The position numbers were made by a program, and so were the translations under genes. Under the pieces are notes generated by a model. That model worked only from the letters and a program-made list of their open reading frames with translations. It searched no databases and had not been told where the DNA came from. Source: an uncultured Bacteroidales bacterium (lineage in GTDB: Bacteria > Bacteroidota > Bacteroidia > Bacteroidales > Muribaculaceae). Taken from it: DNA of 64,000 bases. This document shows positions 43,698-53,371 of this stretch, piece by piece (within the stretch, counting starts at the first letter, position 1; each line of letters begins with the position of its first letter). The stretch is taken from contig CACYGX010000015.1 of assembly GCA_902774055.1 (NCBI GenBank), forward strand, positions 1 through 64,000, written 5' to 3'.

Positions 43698-44687
43698 TTA
43701 GATGGGTTGACGGTCTTCCCAGTGCTGGTTGAAGCCGTTGATGACTGCCGCAAGGTCCTGACGGGACATGCTGATTTCATCATACAGGGCCTGGATGGCC
43801 TCGGGAGTGAGGGCATCATAATCCTTGCGCTCGGTTACAGCCCAGAGTCCTCCCATATCGACGGCGCCGGGACTGAGCAGCAAGTGTCCCTCTCCCTCGC
43901 CATAGCATGCGGGGCGATGCTTGCGGCGCGGAAAGATGACCAGGTGCCACAAGCGGCTCGTCGTGTTCCACCAGCACAATGCGTTGACCATCGGCTCCTC
44001 AGCCCCCTCGGGAACCGGAAGCAGATCCAACAGGCGCAGGGCATAACGCTCAGCAGCTCGTTGTGTCGAGGTCTCGATCGTGAAGAGGCTGCGTCCCAGC
44101 GATTCCACATAGCCGATAAAGCCTTCGTCGCCATCGGCCAGCAGGTGGGTCGTGGCATGAGCCACCTCGTCGGGCAGCGGCATTTCGCCTTTGCCTCCAG
44201 CCTGGAAATGGGCGTGGTCGGGAGCTGAAGCGCCACATTGCGGCCCATTATAGAACACGACAAACTCGGGTAGCGCTCTAGCCAGCGACAACATGTCGCC
44301 CACCCTACCCGACAAGCGCTGAGGCTGATGCCTCAGGTCGGCAATCGTCAAGTGGCGCTTGAAGATGGGATAGGGATTGACCTGTATTTTGTAGTGGTCG
44401 CCCCACAGCACAGCCTTCTGCTTGGCCGGCTGGTGTTCACTGCACAGGAAACATTGACGGCGAGCCAGTGATTGCTTATCGATAGCGGCAGCCGACGAAA
44501 TGCGCCTCGCGGGATTGAATTGCAGAGTAATGGCCGCTTCTCTCAGGTGCAGCGAGCGCGTGACGGCACTGGCGAGCGCCTCATAGTTGGCGCTAGCCAT
44601 GTCCCAGTCACGCATTTGCCGGGCAATAAGCCTATTTACCACTACACTATAATCCATTTTAGCTCGATTATCCTCACGTGCCATCAT
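43698..44687 (-). CDS. DUF4922 protein, HIT-like nucleotide-sugar phosphorylase relative
   Basis: The 329-residue protein matches DUF4922: ARRQCFLCSEHQPAKQKAVL (Cys pair), YKIQVNPYPIFKRHLTIADL, FVVFYNGPQCGASAPDHAHF and MVNALCWWNTTSRLWHLVIF. The CGASAPDHAHFQAG block has the HxHxQ-like site of the GalT/Ap4A-phosphorylase fold, implying transfer of a nucleotidyl group. The family is common in Bacteroidota and no reaction is established to my knowledge. It lies between the SpoIID and GT2 genes, 23 bases from the latter. A second Met at 44657 (MDYSVVVNRL) is an alternative start. Confidence 0.8.
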   Translation of the reverse strand: MMAREDNRAKMDYSVVVNRLIARQMRDWDMASANYEALASAVTRSLHLREAAITLQFNPARRISSAAAIDKQSLARRQCFLCSEHQPAKQKAVLWGDHYKIQVNPYPIFKRHLTIADLRHQPQRLSGRVGDMLSLARALPEFVVFYNGPQCGASAPDHAHFQAGGKGEMPLPDEVAHATTHLLADGDEGFIGYVESLGRSLFTIETSTQRAAERYALRLLDLLPVPEGAEEPMVNALCWWNTTSRLWHLVIFPRRKHRPACYGEGEGHLLLSPGAVDMGGLWAVTERKDYDALTPEAIQALYDEISMSRQDLAAVINGFNQHWEDRQPI

Positions 44688-44709
44688 ATCGTGAGGGATT
44701 TACTCTGTA

Positions 44710-46194
44710 TCACTTCTTGTTGAGTGCAATGCGGGCCTGGAGTTCCCAGGTGCGGATGCGATCCTTGTAGAGGTTGTTGCGATTCACCTTCTCCACATCA
44801 AGCGAGGCATCGCTGTTGTCTTCCCAGCGGCGGCAGATGTAAACAGGCTCATAGACGCGACCAATCTGGTAATAGCGCGAGATATTCAAGCCCAGCGCAT
44901 AGTCCTCGCCATAACTGGTGTTGGGAATCTTCACATCGCGCAGCACGGGCGTATAGAAGGCACGGGGAGCACCCAGACCGTTAATGCGCAATGCGTTATT
45001 GCGGCCATTCTCGGGGGTCCATTCCTTGTGGTCGATGATGCCGGGGGGAATGGGATTGAGGTGGATGTCGGTCATCTGGTAGGTGCCCACGACCATCGCC
45101 ACGTTCTGCTCATAGAAGGCGTTGACCATCGTCTGCAGGGTGTGCTCGTCCTTGTACATGTCGTCGCTGTCGAGCTGAACGATGAATTTTCCTGCGTTCT
45201 TACGGTGGGCGGCAAGGTTCCAGTAGCCGCCGATGCCCATATCATAGTAGTCGGCGATGATATGGATCAGGCGGGGATCGTTATACTCGGCGATAGCCTC
45301 GCGGGTGCCGTCGGTTGAGAAGTTATCCACCACCATCAAGTTGAACTTGAAGTCGCACTCCTGCTTGAGCACCGAGTCGATAGCGTCGCGGATGGTGCGA
45401 ATGCGGTTACGCACAGGAATCATCACCGTAGCCTCGACCTCAAATTCGCCCTTATCAAACTCGATATGGCGGAAGTTGGGCACTTCCTTGCCGTCCACGA
45501 TGCGCGTGGGAGCCAGGTAACCGCCCACCTCCTTGAGGTGCTCGGTGCAAGCCTGCTCCATCTCGATCTGGCGGCCACGGTTGCGCGGATCCACGTAGTC
45601 AAAATTCTTCTCGCCGCTCTTGCGGGTATCGAGTTCAACATCGCTATAGAGGTACTCGTTGATGTGGGTGATGGCAGCGAACTGCGACAACTTGAGGCGC
45701 AGGTCATACAGGCCAGCAAACGCATAGTTTACCTTCATCGCCCCAGCGGCACGCTTGAAGCACTGGCCGCAGAAGAACAATACCGAGCCAAAGTCAAAGT
45801 CATCCCTCAGGCTACCCATCTGATAGTCGATGACGGGTGCCTTATTGGCGCCGTTCTCGGTCACGTTATAGTGGTCGGCATAGAGCATGCCCGAGCAGGT
45901 GTCATCGCCCAGCTTGGCAAAACGCTCCAGGGCAAACGGGGCCATCTTCAGGGTGTCATACTTGGTGTAGAGCAACACGTAGTCGGCATCGGCACGTTCG
46001 GCGATGGCCAGCATCGTCGCGCTGGCGGTGAGGCCCTTAACAGGCATCAATTCGCAGCCCTCGACGGCAGTAGCGCCTTCCTCGGTAGCAAGGAGATAGA
46101 TTTTGTTCACCAATTCCTGCCCCTTGAGGTTCTGGATGGTTTGCGCAGCCTGCTCGGCGTTAGCAAACGGGATAAAGCAATTAATTCTTCCCAT
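44710..46194 (-). CDS. Glycosyltransferase family 2 protein with additional N-terminal domain
   Basis: The 494-residue cytoplasmic protein has a clear GT-A domain in residues 225-494: [60 protein letters not shown] (DSDD metal motif) and the C-terminal [20 protein letters not shown]. Residues 1-220 begin [20 protein letters not shown] and resemble a degenerate glycosyltransferase-like fold. It sits in a cluster otherwise devoted to peptidoglycan turnover, and its substrate is unknown. No membrane anchor. Confidence 0.8.
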   Translation of the reverse strand: MGRINCFIPFANAEQAAQTIQNLKGQELVNKIYLLATEEGATAVEGCELMPVKGLTASATMLAIAERADADYVLLYTKYDTLKMAPFALERFAKLGDDTCSGMLYADHYNVTENGANKAPVIDYQMGSLRDDFDFGSVLFFCGQCFKRAAGAMKVNYAFAGLYDLRLKLSQFAAITHINEYLYSDVELDTRKSGEKNFDYVDPRNRGRQIEMEQACTEHLKEVGGYLAPTRIVDGKEVPNFRHIEFDKGEFEVEATVMIPVRNRIRTIRDAIDSVLKQECDFKFNLMVVDNFSTDGTREAIAEYNDPRLIHIIADYYDMGIGGYWNLAAHRKNAGKFIVQLDSDDMYKDEHTLQTMVNAFYEQNVAMVVGTYQMTDIHLNPIPPGIIDHKEWTPENGRNNALRINGLGAPRAFYTPVLRDVKIPNTSYGEDYALGLNISRYYQIGRVYEPVYICRRWEDNSDASLDVEKVNRNNLYKDRIRTWELQARIALNKK

Positions 46195-46254
46195 GATTAC
46201 TTCTAGTTTAATATTTAATGATTTATGATTTCATTTTAGGGCCTCAATTATCGG

Positions 46255-49200
46255 TTAGTTTTTGAGGTACTCGAGGATGCGGGTCATCAGGCTAGTGAGC
46301 TCTTGGGGCGTTGTTACCGTCTCGAGAGGGAAGCCCACAACCACGGTGCGGTAGCCACTGCGATCGCTGGCGATGGCGGCAGGCAGGCCGTTCTCGCCAT
46401 AGCGCATCCATGTGAAACCGCGGCTATCGCTGGCACGGATAGCGTCAGGCGACTCGACAGCATAGGTTTTGTCATTCAATTTGCTGACAAAGGTCCAGGC
46501 ACCAGGTGCCGACAAGTGATTTGCCGGGCTGTCCACGCTGATAACGGTGCCATCGAGCGATGCCCTGCCATGAAGCCCCTCAAAGCCCAGCACATCCTTG
46601 ACAAACGCCTTACCAGCCTCGTCGTTGTTGCCTGCAGCATTGTCCCACAGGTCGCTACCCACATAGGCGCCCGACAGCAGCACGCTGCCACCGCCCTCGG
46701 TGAAACGGCGAAGGGCATTCATCAGCCCAGGGGTGTAGATCTTGAAACGGGTGGGCATCAAGCCGCTGCCGGTCTTGATCTCCTTCTGCTTACCCAGGAT
46801 GAGGTCCATCAGGCGGTAATTACCCGTATAATAGTTGTTTTCCAATGCCTGCTGACTGCAGGAGACGAACGAGTAACCAGCGTTCATCAGCGCCTCGCCA
46901 TGCACGGCCGGATAGTCAAAGGTATTGCCGGCCACATTCATCGTCTCGTAGTTGCTGCGGCTGGAACCGAAGCCCGGCGCGTCATCGTCCTTCCACTCCA
47001 GAGCACGGCGGAACTCATACTGTGAGCCCAAGTAATTGATCTGCTGGATATAGGGCACGCCATGGTCCTTATCGTCGTCAAAGCCGGCACGATCGGGCCC
47101 GTCAAACCAGTCAGGGGCGCTCACACGGGTAAAACCGTTCACTACCAGCACATCACCCTGGCTACCGACGGCTTCGCCCAAGCTCAACGTCTCGCTGGGG
47201 AAACTGCGGCCGCCGTCGTTCATGGCGATGATGCGGTAACTGTGTATCTTGTTGTCGTTAATGCGCACACTGTATTGTGGGCCGCGAACGGTGGCGATCT
47301 CCTTGAAGCCGCCGTCCAGTCCCACGCGTTCACACACGATATAGGATGTAGCGTCGGCATTATCGCTCAGGTTGTCATGGGTAGGCTCCCACGTGAGCAG
47401 GTAGTTGTGCTTGTCGGTCTTGCTGATGGCAAACGTATTGACGGGCAGCGGTTGCACGACATAGGAGCGGTGGTCGCGCTGGGCGATGAACTTGAGCATG
47501 CCCTTATAGATGGCGCGACTCACGTCGAAGCGGAACATCGGGTCGAGGCCATATTTCATGTCGGCAAAATTCTGGTGCGACAGCAACTCCATGAGCACGG
47601 CGGGCACCTCGGGCACACGAGCCTCGTAGTAACTCTTGTCCCACATGCCGCGGCGCGTCCAATTGGGCTCCCACTTGGCCCTGATGTCCTTGACAATCTC
47701 AGTCGAGAGCAGGTTACAGTAGCGGCGCGACAACTCTCGCGGCGTGCCGTTGGCATACTTGCCAAACTGCTTGCCGTCGGCGCGGGTGCAATAGATGAGC
47801 AGCGTGCCCACGATCTCGTCGTCGGGGGTGCTGCCGGCATCGGTGTGCAGGCAGAAGGACAAATCCACCGGCACCTTGAGGCCGCCACGGTTGGGCAACA
47901 CGTCACTGCCGCCAGCCAGATAGTTGACCCACTCGCCACGACTGCGGTAGTCGTCGGTATAGTCGTTGATGCCATGGGAAGTGGAATAGACGCTATCGGG
48001 GAAACCTGCCCACTGCAGGTAGTAGCGCGAACCCAGATGGAACCAGGGATGGTTGCCGCTGTCGAGGTAGTTGTAGTCCACACCTGGCTTGCCCAGGCAG
48101 GCTTCATTGTTTTCACCATTGGCCTTCTGCTCAGCGACGATGGCCAAGTTCTCCTCGGTGGGTAAGGCCACGCGGCGCACGATGTTGCCCTTGCCGCCAC
48201 CCACATTGATGGCATCGGCGGTGATGACAGCGTTTTTGTCCTCACTCAGGTTCGACACCTCGACCACGGCCTTATTCATGCCCTGGGCAAGGGGGAAGGT
48301 ACCCAGATAGACCCACACGCCGCCCGCCATCGTCTGATCGACAAGAAACTGGCGCTTGCCTGTCAGGCTGTTGACGGTATAGGTCACATCACGAGCGCTA
48401 TTGGGCAGTGATTTATAGGAAATATATACGGCATACTCACCGCCGTAGGGCAACTCGGCATCCCACGTGGCAGTAGAGACCTTATTCTTGTCTTTCTCGG
48501 CCTTGACCATGCGATAAGTGCCCTCGGTGAAGGGATTTTCAAAGTCCTTGTACTCGGCATGCAGGTAACCGAAGCCTGGCCCGGTGCCGTCCTGCCACTT
48601 CTGCTTGCCGTTGTGCTCGCTGTAGTTCATGAAGGCCATTCCGCCGTCGTTATCGACCACGGCGCCATAGTTGTGGGTGTCGCGTTCACGCGCATTCCAC
48701 ACATAGGCGCCCGCATTCTCCAACATGGGAATGAGGAAGGGCAACACATAGCTGTGGGTGTACATGTCCTCGACGGTCTGCATCAGGCGGGCACGTTGCC
48801 ACTCCCAGCGGTTGAGTTTCGGCTCAAAGTACCAGCCGTGGCTGGGCCACATGGCCACGATGTTGCCATCCAGGCCATGCTTATAGTGGCGATTAGCGTC
48901 AAGTTCGCTGATAAAAGGCTTGTGAGCGCGCTTATAGGCAGGCTCATAGTCGGCAAAATACTTGTTGATGTCGTTGCCCATAATGGTGATGAGCACGGGA
49001 TTGTCGTTGTAGCCTTCGCCCAGAGCCTCACGAATCTCATCGCGCATGCGTTCCACACCGTCTTGGGTGAACGGCACATCACCGAAGTTCTCGCTCACAT
49101 CGACCTTGATGGTGTCGTTCTCGAGCAAGAGCGAGCGCACCGTCAGGTCGCCCACGCCCATGTGCTCGGGCAATTTGCTGGCGACCACACGTTGAACACC

Positions 49201-49302
49201 ATCCAACTGTTCCTGGGTGAAAGTCTGTTCCTGAGCCTTCAATGGCACGATTACCGTCATGCAAGCGGCCACGCTCAACAACACTCGACTCAAATTTTTC
49301 AT
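46255..49302 (-). CDS. Large exported amidase with golvesin-like domain
   Basis: The 1015-residue protein has a signal peptide (about 1-23). A split N-acetylmuramoyl-L-alanine amidase (Amidase_3-like) fold can be traced: MWPSHGWYFE, YVWNARERDTH, LSFCLHTDAGSTPDD and PAVLMELLSHQNFADM correspond to the His, Glu, His and second Glu positions of the family. A golvesin C-terminal-like domain (YAVYISYKSLPNSARDVTYT) is inserted at about 265-380. A fibronectin-like segment (about 640-730) and a GATase-like C-terminal part follow. It would cut the peptide from MurNAc in the periplasm or outside. Relatives are often mislabelled xanthan lyase. It has its own promoter. Confidence 0.8.
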   Translation of the reverse strand: MKNLSRVLLSVAACMTVIVPLKAQEQTFTQEQLDGVQRVVASKLPEHMGVGDLTVRSLLLENDTIKVDVSENFGDVPFTQDGVERMRDEIREALGEGYNDNPVLITIMGNDINKYFADYEPAYKRAHKPFISELDANRHYKHGLDGNIVAMWPSHGWYFEPKLNRWEWQRARLMQTVEDMYTHSYVLPFLIPMLENAGAYVWNARERDTHNYGAVVDNDGGMAFMNYSEHNGKQKWQDGTGPGFGYLHAEYKDFENPFTEGTYRMVKAEKDKNKVSTATWDAELPYGGEYAVYISYKSLPNSARDVTYTVNSLTGKRQFLVDQTMAGGVWVYLGTFPLAQGMNKAVVEVSNLSEDKNAVITADAINVGGGKGNIVRRVALPTEENLAIVAEQKANGENNEACLGKPGVDYNYLDSGNHPWFHLGSRYYLQWAGFPDSVYSTSHGINDYTDDYRSRGEWVNYLAGGSDVLPNRGGLKVPVDLSFCLHTDAGSTPDDEIVGTLLIYCTRADGKQFGKYANGTPRELSRRYCNLLSTEIVKDIRAKWEPNWTRRGMWDKSYYEARVPEVPAVLMELLSHQNFADMKYGLDPMFRFDVSRAIYKGMLKFIAQRDHRSYVVQPLPVNTFAISKTDKHNYLLTWEPTHDNLSDNADATSYIVCERVGLDGGFKEIATVRGPQYSVRINDNKIHSYRIIAMNDGGRSFPSETLSLGEAVGSQGDVLVVNGFTRVSAPDWFDGPDRAGFDDDKDHGVPYIQQINYLGSQYEFRRALEWKDDDAPGFGSSRSNYETMNVAGNTFDYPAVHGEALMNAGYSFVSCSQQALENNYYTGNYRLMDLILGKQKEIKTGSGLMPTRFKIYTPGLMNALRRFTEGGGSVLLSGAYVGSDLWDNAAGNNDEAGKAFVKDVLGFEGLHGRASLDGTVISVDSPANHLSAPGAWTFVSKLNDKTYAVESPDAIRASDSRGFTWMRYGENGLPAAIASDRSGYRTVVVGFPLETVTTPQELTSLMTRILEYLKN

Positions 49303-49347
49303 ATCGTTCTATCGGTTTTTGTTCTTTTTGACCTGTTTCTTATGCAA

Positions 49348-49378
49348 CAAAAGTAGTATAATCCCACGAAAAACCAAA
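49348..49378 (-). promoter_or_regulatory. Promoter of the golvesin-type amidase gene
   Basis: On the minus strand, TTTG at 49375-49378, a 19-base spacer, then TACTTTTG at 49348-49355. It gives a leader of about 38 bases. Confidence 0.7.
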
Positions 49379-49640
49379 ACCGAACCACCTCAAAGCCCTA
49401 CTTTACAACATTTTTTATAATTTAACTACATATTTTAAGGATAATTTCCACCCAACAAGACCCACATGCCAACACACATCACTTGACACAAAATCAGGCA
49501 AGGATATGGCCATCCCTCCCCTGCAAGCTAATGAGAATATCGAACTAGCCGAACTCCAAAATTGGCGCATTTGGCATTAAAAAACACCGGGTTAAGTTAA
49601 AACTAATCGCTATAATTCACAGAAAACTGGATTTTTTTAT
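49379..49640. other. Intergenic stretch between divergent genes
   Basis: Between the two divergent promoters (49378 and 49641) I see no reading frame, RNA or repeat that I can support. The sequence is AT-rich with a few short direct repeats. Confidence 0.6.
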
Positions 49641-49648
49641 TAATTTTG
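49641..49648 (+). promoter_or_regulatory. Promoter -7 box of the second BspA-like gene
   Basis: TAATTTTG, a full match to TAnnTTTG, 66 bases before the ATG at 49715. The -33 element is not obvious. Confidence 0.5.
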
Positions 49649-49714
49649 CAGTGATAATACGTTGATGTCTAACCGAAAGCGGGTCTAGCCCTCTTTCACA
49701 AAACCTCCTTAATC

Positions 49715-51226
49715 ATGAAATATTTTGCTTCTATACTCTTTTTATTATTATTGCCATTATCCATCCATGCCTATGAGGTGATGGATTTCGCCGAAATTGA
49801 CGGCATTTGGTATGAAATCTGTTATGATTCTGAGACATACTCAGGCGAAGCCCATGCGATATTTGCAAACCCTGAGAGCGAGTATTGGCAATCGCCCAGT
49901 CCATATGTCGACATCAGAGCAGAGGTTAATGGCTATCCTGTCACCAAGGTGATCGGTATGAGTGGTATTCCACAGTTAGCCGAGCCCACTTATGTCTTCA
50001 TTCCCAACACAGTACGCGAGATCGGCGATGGCGCCTTCAGGCACTGCAACAGCATTAAGAGCGTTTCGATTTCAGGGTATTATTCCGATTACGAACCGAC
50101 AGCTATCATCATCGGCAATTCAGCCTTTGAGGGCTGTGAGAATCTGGAAGGTGTTTCCATATCATTCCCTGTTGCTGAGATTGGCGAATGCGCATTCAAG
50201 GATTGCACCAAGCTCACAGGTGTCAACTTCGCCTACGACGACAATACTGTCACCACCCTCAGCCGCGGCTGTTTCTACGGTTGCTCCAGCCTCTCAAGTG
50301 CCCCGATTCCCAGGTCGGTAACCACGATTGACGACGCCGCGTTCCTGTATTGCACGGGCATGACTTATGCATCCATACCCGACCAGGTCACCACCATCGG
50401 CAAATTTGCCTTCGGCCAGTGTGAAAAACTGAAAAGCCTCTACTTGAAGGACAACCTGACGACAATCGAGGACGGCGCGTTCGTCTTTTGCGGGGAGCTG
50501 CCCAGCGTCACTCTGCCCAACTCAGTGACCACATTGGGCAATATGGCGTTTGCCGGTTGCCGCAAGCTCACGACCGCCCGCCTCAGCACCAGCCTCACTT
50601 CAATCCCGTCACGCGCCTTTGCTGGCTGTTACGCTTTGACAGGCATCAACATCCCCAACTCGGTTAGATACATCGGTGAACGTGCGTTTGAGGGCTGCGA
50701 CTTTATGGGTGCAGCATCCGACGACATCTATGATCCCCATCTGGGCATCATGGAAGAAGGAGTCTATCAAGACAATGGCTCGATGACGAACGTCACCATT
50801 GGCGCCTCGGTTGACACGATTGACATTTATGCCTTTGTGGGCCACCCCCTGCAATCGGTCACTGTCATGGCACCTGTTCCTCCAGTGCTGAAAGTGGGCA
50901 CAGCCGTTTCCAACACCACCGTCTTCGACACCAACAACTTCGGGACCACGACGCTGTATGTCCCCCAAGTGATGGTCAACAGGTACAGGACGGCCCACGA
51001 GTGGGAACTCTTCACCCACATCGAGGGCATCCAGGTTAAAGGCAACGGCGACTCCAACGGAAACGGCCAGGTAGATATCAGTGACGTAAGCACGCTCATC
51101 GACGAACTGCTCGAGAGCGGCAGCACCGCCACCTTCAACGCCATCAATGCCGACATCAACGGCGACGGTGAAATCACCATCGCCGACGTATCGGCCCTCA
51201 TCGACAAACTCCTGGAGGCCCAATAA
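49715..51226 (+). CDS. BspA-like leucine-rich-repeat protein with dockerin-like C-terminus
   Basis: The 503-residue exported protein has a signal peptide (MKYFASILFLLLLPLSIHA) and about ten BspA/LRR_5 repeats (FIPNTVREIGDGAFRHCNSI, ITLPNSVTTLGNMAFAGCRK-type units) from about residue 70 to 395. The last 55 residues make the dockerin-like pair GNGQVDISDVSTLIDELL and DINGDGEITIADVSALIDKL. It is paralogous to the 432-residue protein at 7260, but more GC-rich. Transcribed alone and terminated by the hairpin at 51251. Confidence 0.86.
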   Translation: MKYFASILFLLLLPLSIHAYEVMDFAEIDGIWYEICYDSETYSGEAHAIFANPESEYWQSPSPYVDIRAEVNGYPVTKVIGMSGIPQLAEPTYVFIPNTVREIGDGAFRHCNSIKSVSISGYYSDYEPTAIIIGNSAFEGCENLEGVSISFPVAEIGECAFKDCTKLTGVNFAYDDNTVTTLSRGCFYGCSSLSSAPIPRSVTTIDDAAFLYCTGMTYASIPDQVTTIGKFAFGQCEKLKSLYLKDNLTTIEDGAFVFCGELPSVTLPNSVTTLGNMAFAGCRKLTTARLSTSLTSIPSRAFAGCYALTGINIPNSVRYIGERAFEGCDFMGAASDDIYDPHLGIMEEGVYQDNGSMTNVTIGASVDTIDIYAFVGHPLQSVTVMAPVPPVLKVGTAVSNTTVFDTNNFGTTTLYVPQVMVNRYRTAHEWELFTHIEGIQVKGNGDSNGNGQVDISDVSTLIDELLESGSTATFNAINADINGDGEITIADVSALIDKLLEAQ

Positions 51227-51250
51227 CCTCTCCCACAACAACGACTAACC

Positions 51251-51284
51251 AAAGTCCCGCGGCTCGCTATAGCCACGGGACTTT
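51251..51284 (+). terminator. Intrinsic terminator behind the BspA-like gene
   Basis: Stem AAAGTCCCGcGGCT/AGCCaCGGGACTTT with a 6-base loop, ending in CTTTAGTTTA. The A and T flanks make it active in both directions in principle. Confidence 0.75.
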
Positions 51285-51327
51285 AGTTTATCCAACACTG
51301 CCCACAATGTTTGACATAGTGGGGGAC

Positions 51328-51358
51328 TTGTCACATAACAAATAAAGTTGTATATTTG
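51328..51358 (+). promoter_or_regulatory. Promoter of the orphan kinase gene
   Basis: TTG at 51328-51330, 20 bases, then TATATTTG at 51351-51358. The ATG at 51381 follows about 15 bases after the predicted start site. Confidence 0.7.
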
Positions 51359-51380
51359 CGCCGAGTAAATAATTAATGAG

Positions 51381-52199
51381 ATGAATAACACAGATTTTTG
51401 GGCATCCGTTCGCAGCATTATAGCCGAGGGCTTTACGTCCGAAGGTCTGCTTAAACTTGATCGTTATGGAGAGGATTTCATCAGCGGGCGGTTGGTATAT
51501 CAACGATTTTCACCGCCAGAACAGCATGGCTGCGCAACGGGAGGTGCAACAAATGTCATTGCATCCCTGCTCGCGGGAGCAGAAGTTAGCACAGATCGAG
51601 GCGGTCAAACGACATTCAGCGATTTCCAAAGCGAACGCCAATGCGCAGCGCAGCAAGAAACAGTAATTGAACAATGGGCAAAGCGCGTAGGTCTGTGGAC
51701 AGATTGCGTAGAAAACACATTGCCTCAAAGCCTTGGTGAACAAATCGCCGAAGGAGGAGAAGCAGTTGTGTATGATCACGGAACCACGTTAATCAAGTCT
51801 ATTGGCCTTGACTATTTTATTCAACCCATCTTTGCCCTTGACAGGATTTCACTTCACAATACCTATTTCCCAGAGACTAAACTCACTGTGCTTGGATTTG
51901 GCCGCGATAAGCGGGGAAAATTTAAGATTATTGCCGAGCAACCATTTATTGACGGACAGCCCGTTGACGACGAAGAAATAGCGACATTCATGCAACAAAT
52001 GGGCTTTGAACTCAAGAATGCGCGAAATTGGACTTATGCCACACCCCAAATCTACTTAAGTGACATGCATGACGAAAATGTACTTCGCTCACTGAAGTCT
52101 GATACGATTTTTGTAGTTGATTGTGATATCCGCATCAACACCCCTGAATTGAGGCAAGGAGGAACTAGAATTCTTTCTACCGAAGTTAAGTTCATATAA
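51381..52199 (+). CDS. Orphan kinase-like protein related to polyvalent-protein kinases
   Basis: The 272-residue protein contains a small protein-kinase-like domain from about residue 120: EQIAEGGEAVVYDHGTTLIK (glycine-loop equivalent and Lys), YLSDMHDENVLRSL (catalytic-loop Asp, His and Asn) and IFVVDCDIRIN (metal-binding Asp). This matches the kinase domain found in large polyvalent proteins of Bacteroidetes mobile elements, here free-standing. The first 110 residues (ISGRLVYQRFSPPEQHGCAT) also occur upstream of these domains in such proteins, in my recollection. No mobile genes surround it. Cytoplasmic; phosphoacceptor unknown. It could be a relic or an effector or antitoxin-like gene. Confidence 0.6.
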   Translation: MNNTDFWASVRSIIAEGFTSEGLLKLDRYGEDFISGRLVYQRFSPPEQHGCATGGATNVIASLLAGAEVSTDRGGQTTFSDFQSERQCAAQQETVIEQWAKRVGLWTDCVENTLPQSLGEQIAEGGEAVVYDHGTTLIKSIGLDYFIQPIFALDRISLHNTYFPETKLTVLGFGRDKRGKFKIIAEQPFIDGQPVDDEEIATFMQQMGFELKNARNWTYATPQIYLSDMHDENVLRSLKSDTIFVVDCDIRINTPELRQGGTRILSTEVKFI

Positions 52200-52312
52200 T
52201 CCCCTACCCTCTCAAATAGCACACGCCACAACTGCATTATTACCATTTAAGCAATAAATGATTACCCTAAAAGTGTTCACTTCAGGAGGACCTTTTTGTG
52301 ATCTCGAGGCGA

Positions 52313-53179
52313 TTACACGGGTTGGTCGCTGTGGTAGGCGACGAGGCCGGGCATGGAACTGAGGACGATCTTGCGGACGGTAGCGCCGAAGTCGTTGGCC
52401 ACCTCGAGCAGGATCTCGCTATAGGTCGTAGCGATGGAGCCCACAAAACTCACTGGATAACTCTTGTAGTCATACTGCGCCACGTTGCGCTCAAAGAAGC
52501 GCCTGAACTCCCTCGCTATCAGTTCATGGACATAGGGGCTGTCCAGGTGCTCGCTCAGGAAGAAGGAGTAGCCCCGCAGGTTGCGCGTGGCAGCAGGGTT
52601 ATTGAGCACGGCGTCAAGCACCTCGGCACGGGTCACCTTGTACTTGTCAAAAAAGGCCTCAGTCAGCGCATGTGGCGCCAACCCCTTGAGCGCGTCACCC
52701 AGGAAGACACGGCCCAGCGCAGCACCGCTGCCTTCATCACCCAGGATGAAGCCCAACGCGGGAACATTCTTCACAATCTCGTTGCCGTCATAGAAGCATG
52801 AATTGCTGCCCGTGCCCAAGATGCAAGCCAGTCCCGGCTCACGCACCAGCAGACCTCGCGCGGCACCCAGCAGATCGCTCATAACCGTCACCGGGGTCTT
52901 GAACTGCGCTACCAGCGACCCCTCGATGATCTTATTCTTCTCGGGACCCGAACAGCCAGCGCCATAGAAGTAAACGTGATTCCAACGGCGCTTGAAGAAC
53001 TCAGGAGGCAGTTCCAAGCGGATGCTGTGACTGATTTCGCGGCGCGTCATGAAAAACGGGTTCAGTCCCGAGGTAAAAGCGTGCGCCAGCAGTTCACCGT
53101 TGTTGATCAATGACCACTCGGTGCGCGTCGTGCTACTCTCGGCTATCAAAGTTATATTTTGACCTTTTATTGCTCCCAT
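52313..53179 (-). CDS. Second BadF-type sugar kinase-like protein, altered phosphate-1 loop
   Basis: The 288-residue protein is a clear paralogue of the one at 37405 (shared ACILGTGSNSCFYDGNEIV and LGFILGDEGSGAALGRVFLG and end SMPGLVAYHS). The N-terminal loop reads LIAESSTTRTEWSL instead of LIADCGSTKINWTLL: the Asp that normally helps bind the metal is Glu and the Gly is Ser. Activity may be reduced or changed, or the protein may sense a sugar. It could act on GlcNAc or MurNAc released by the exported amidases next to it. Convergent with the orphan kinase gene. Confidence 0.82.
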   Translation of the reverse strand: MGAIKGQNITLIAESSTTRTEWSLINNGELLAHAFTSGLNPFFMTRREISHSIRLELPPEFFKRRWNHVYFYGAGCSGPEKNKIIEGSLVAQFKTPVTVMSDLLGAARGLLVREPGLACILGTGSNSCFYDGNEIVKNVPALGFILGDEGSGAALGRVFLGDALKGLAPHALTEAFFDKYKVTRAEVLDAVLNNPAATRNLRGYSFFLSEHLDSPYVHELIAREFRRFFERNVAQYDYKSYPVSFVGSIATTYSEILLEVANDFGATVRKIVLSSMPGLVAYHSDQPV

Positions 53180-53371
53180 TTATACTAACGGATGTATTTT
53201 TTTGTTAATTTTCTGTTAATTCGAGTATTCCCTGCTACTGCAAGACCACAAAGATAGGCAAAAAACCTATCGAAATGCTAAAAACCACTAAAGTATTGCC
53301 AAAAATAAACAATAATTAATATTAAAATACACCCATTAACAAAATTTCCTCATTGAGGCCGACCTGTGATT

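Noticed and set aside
51457-51666. Frameshift in the orphan kinase gene suggested by a second open frame
   Set aside because: The main frame is continuous from promoter-proximal ATG through all kinase motifs; the other frame carries no recognisable domain.
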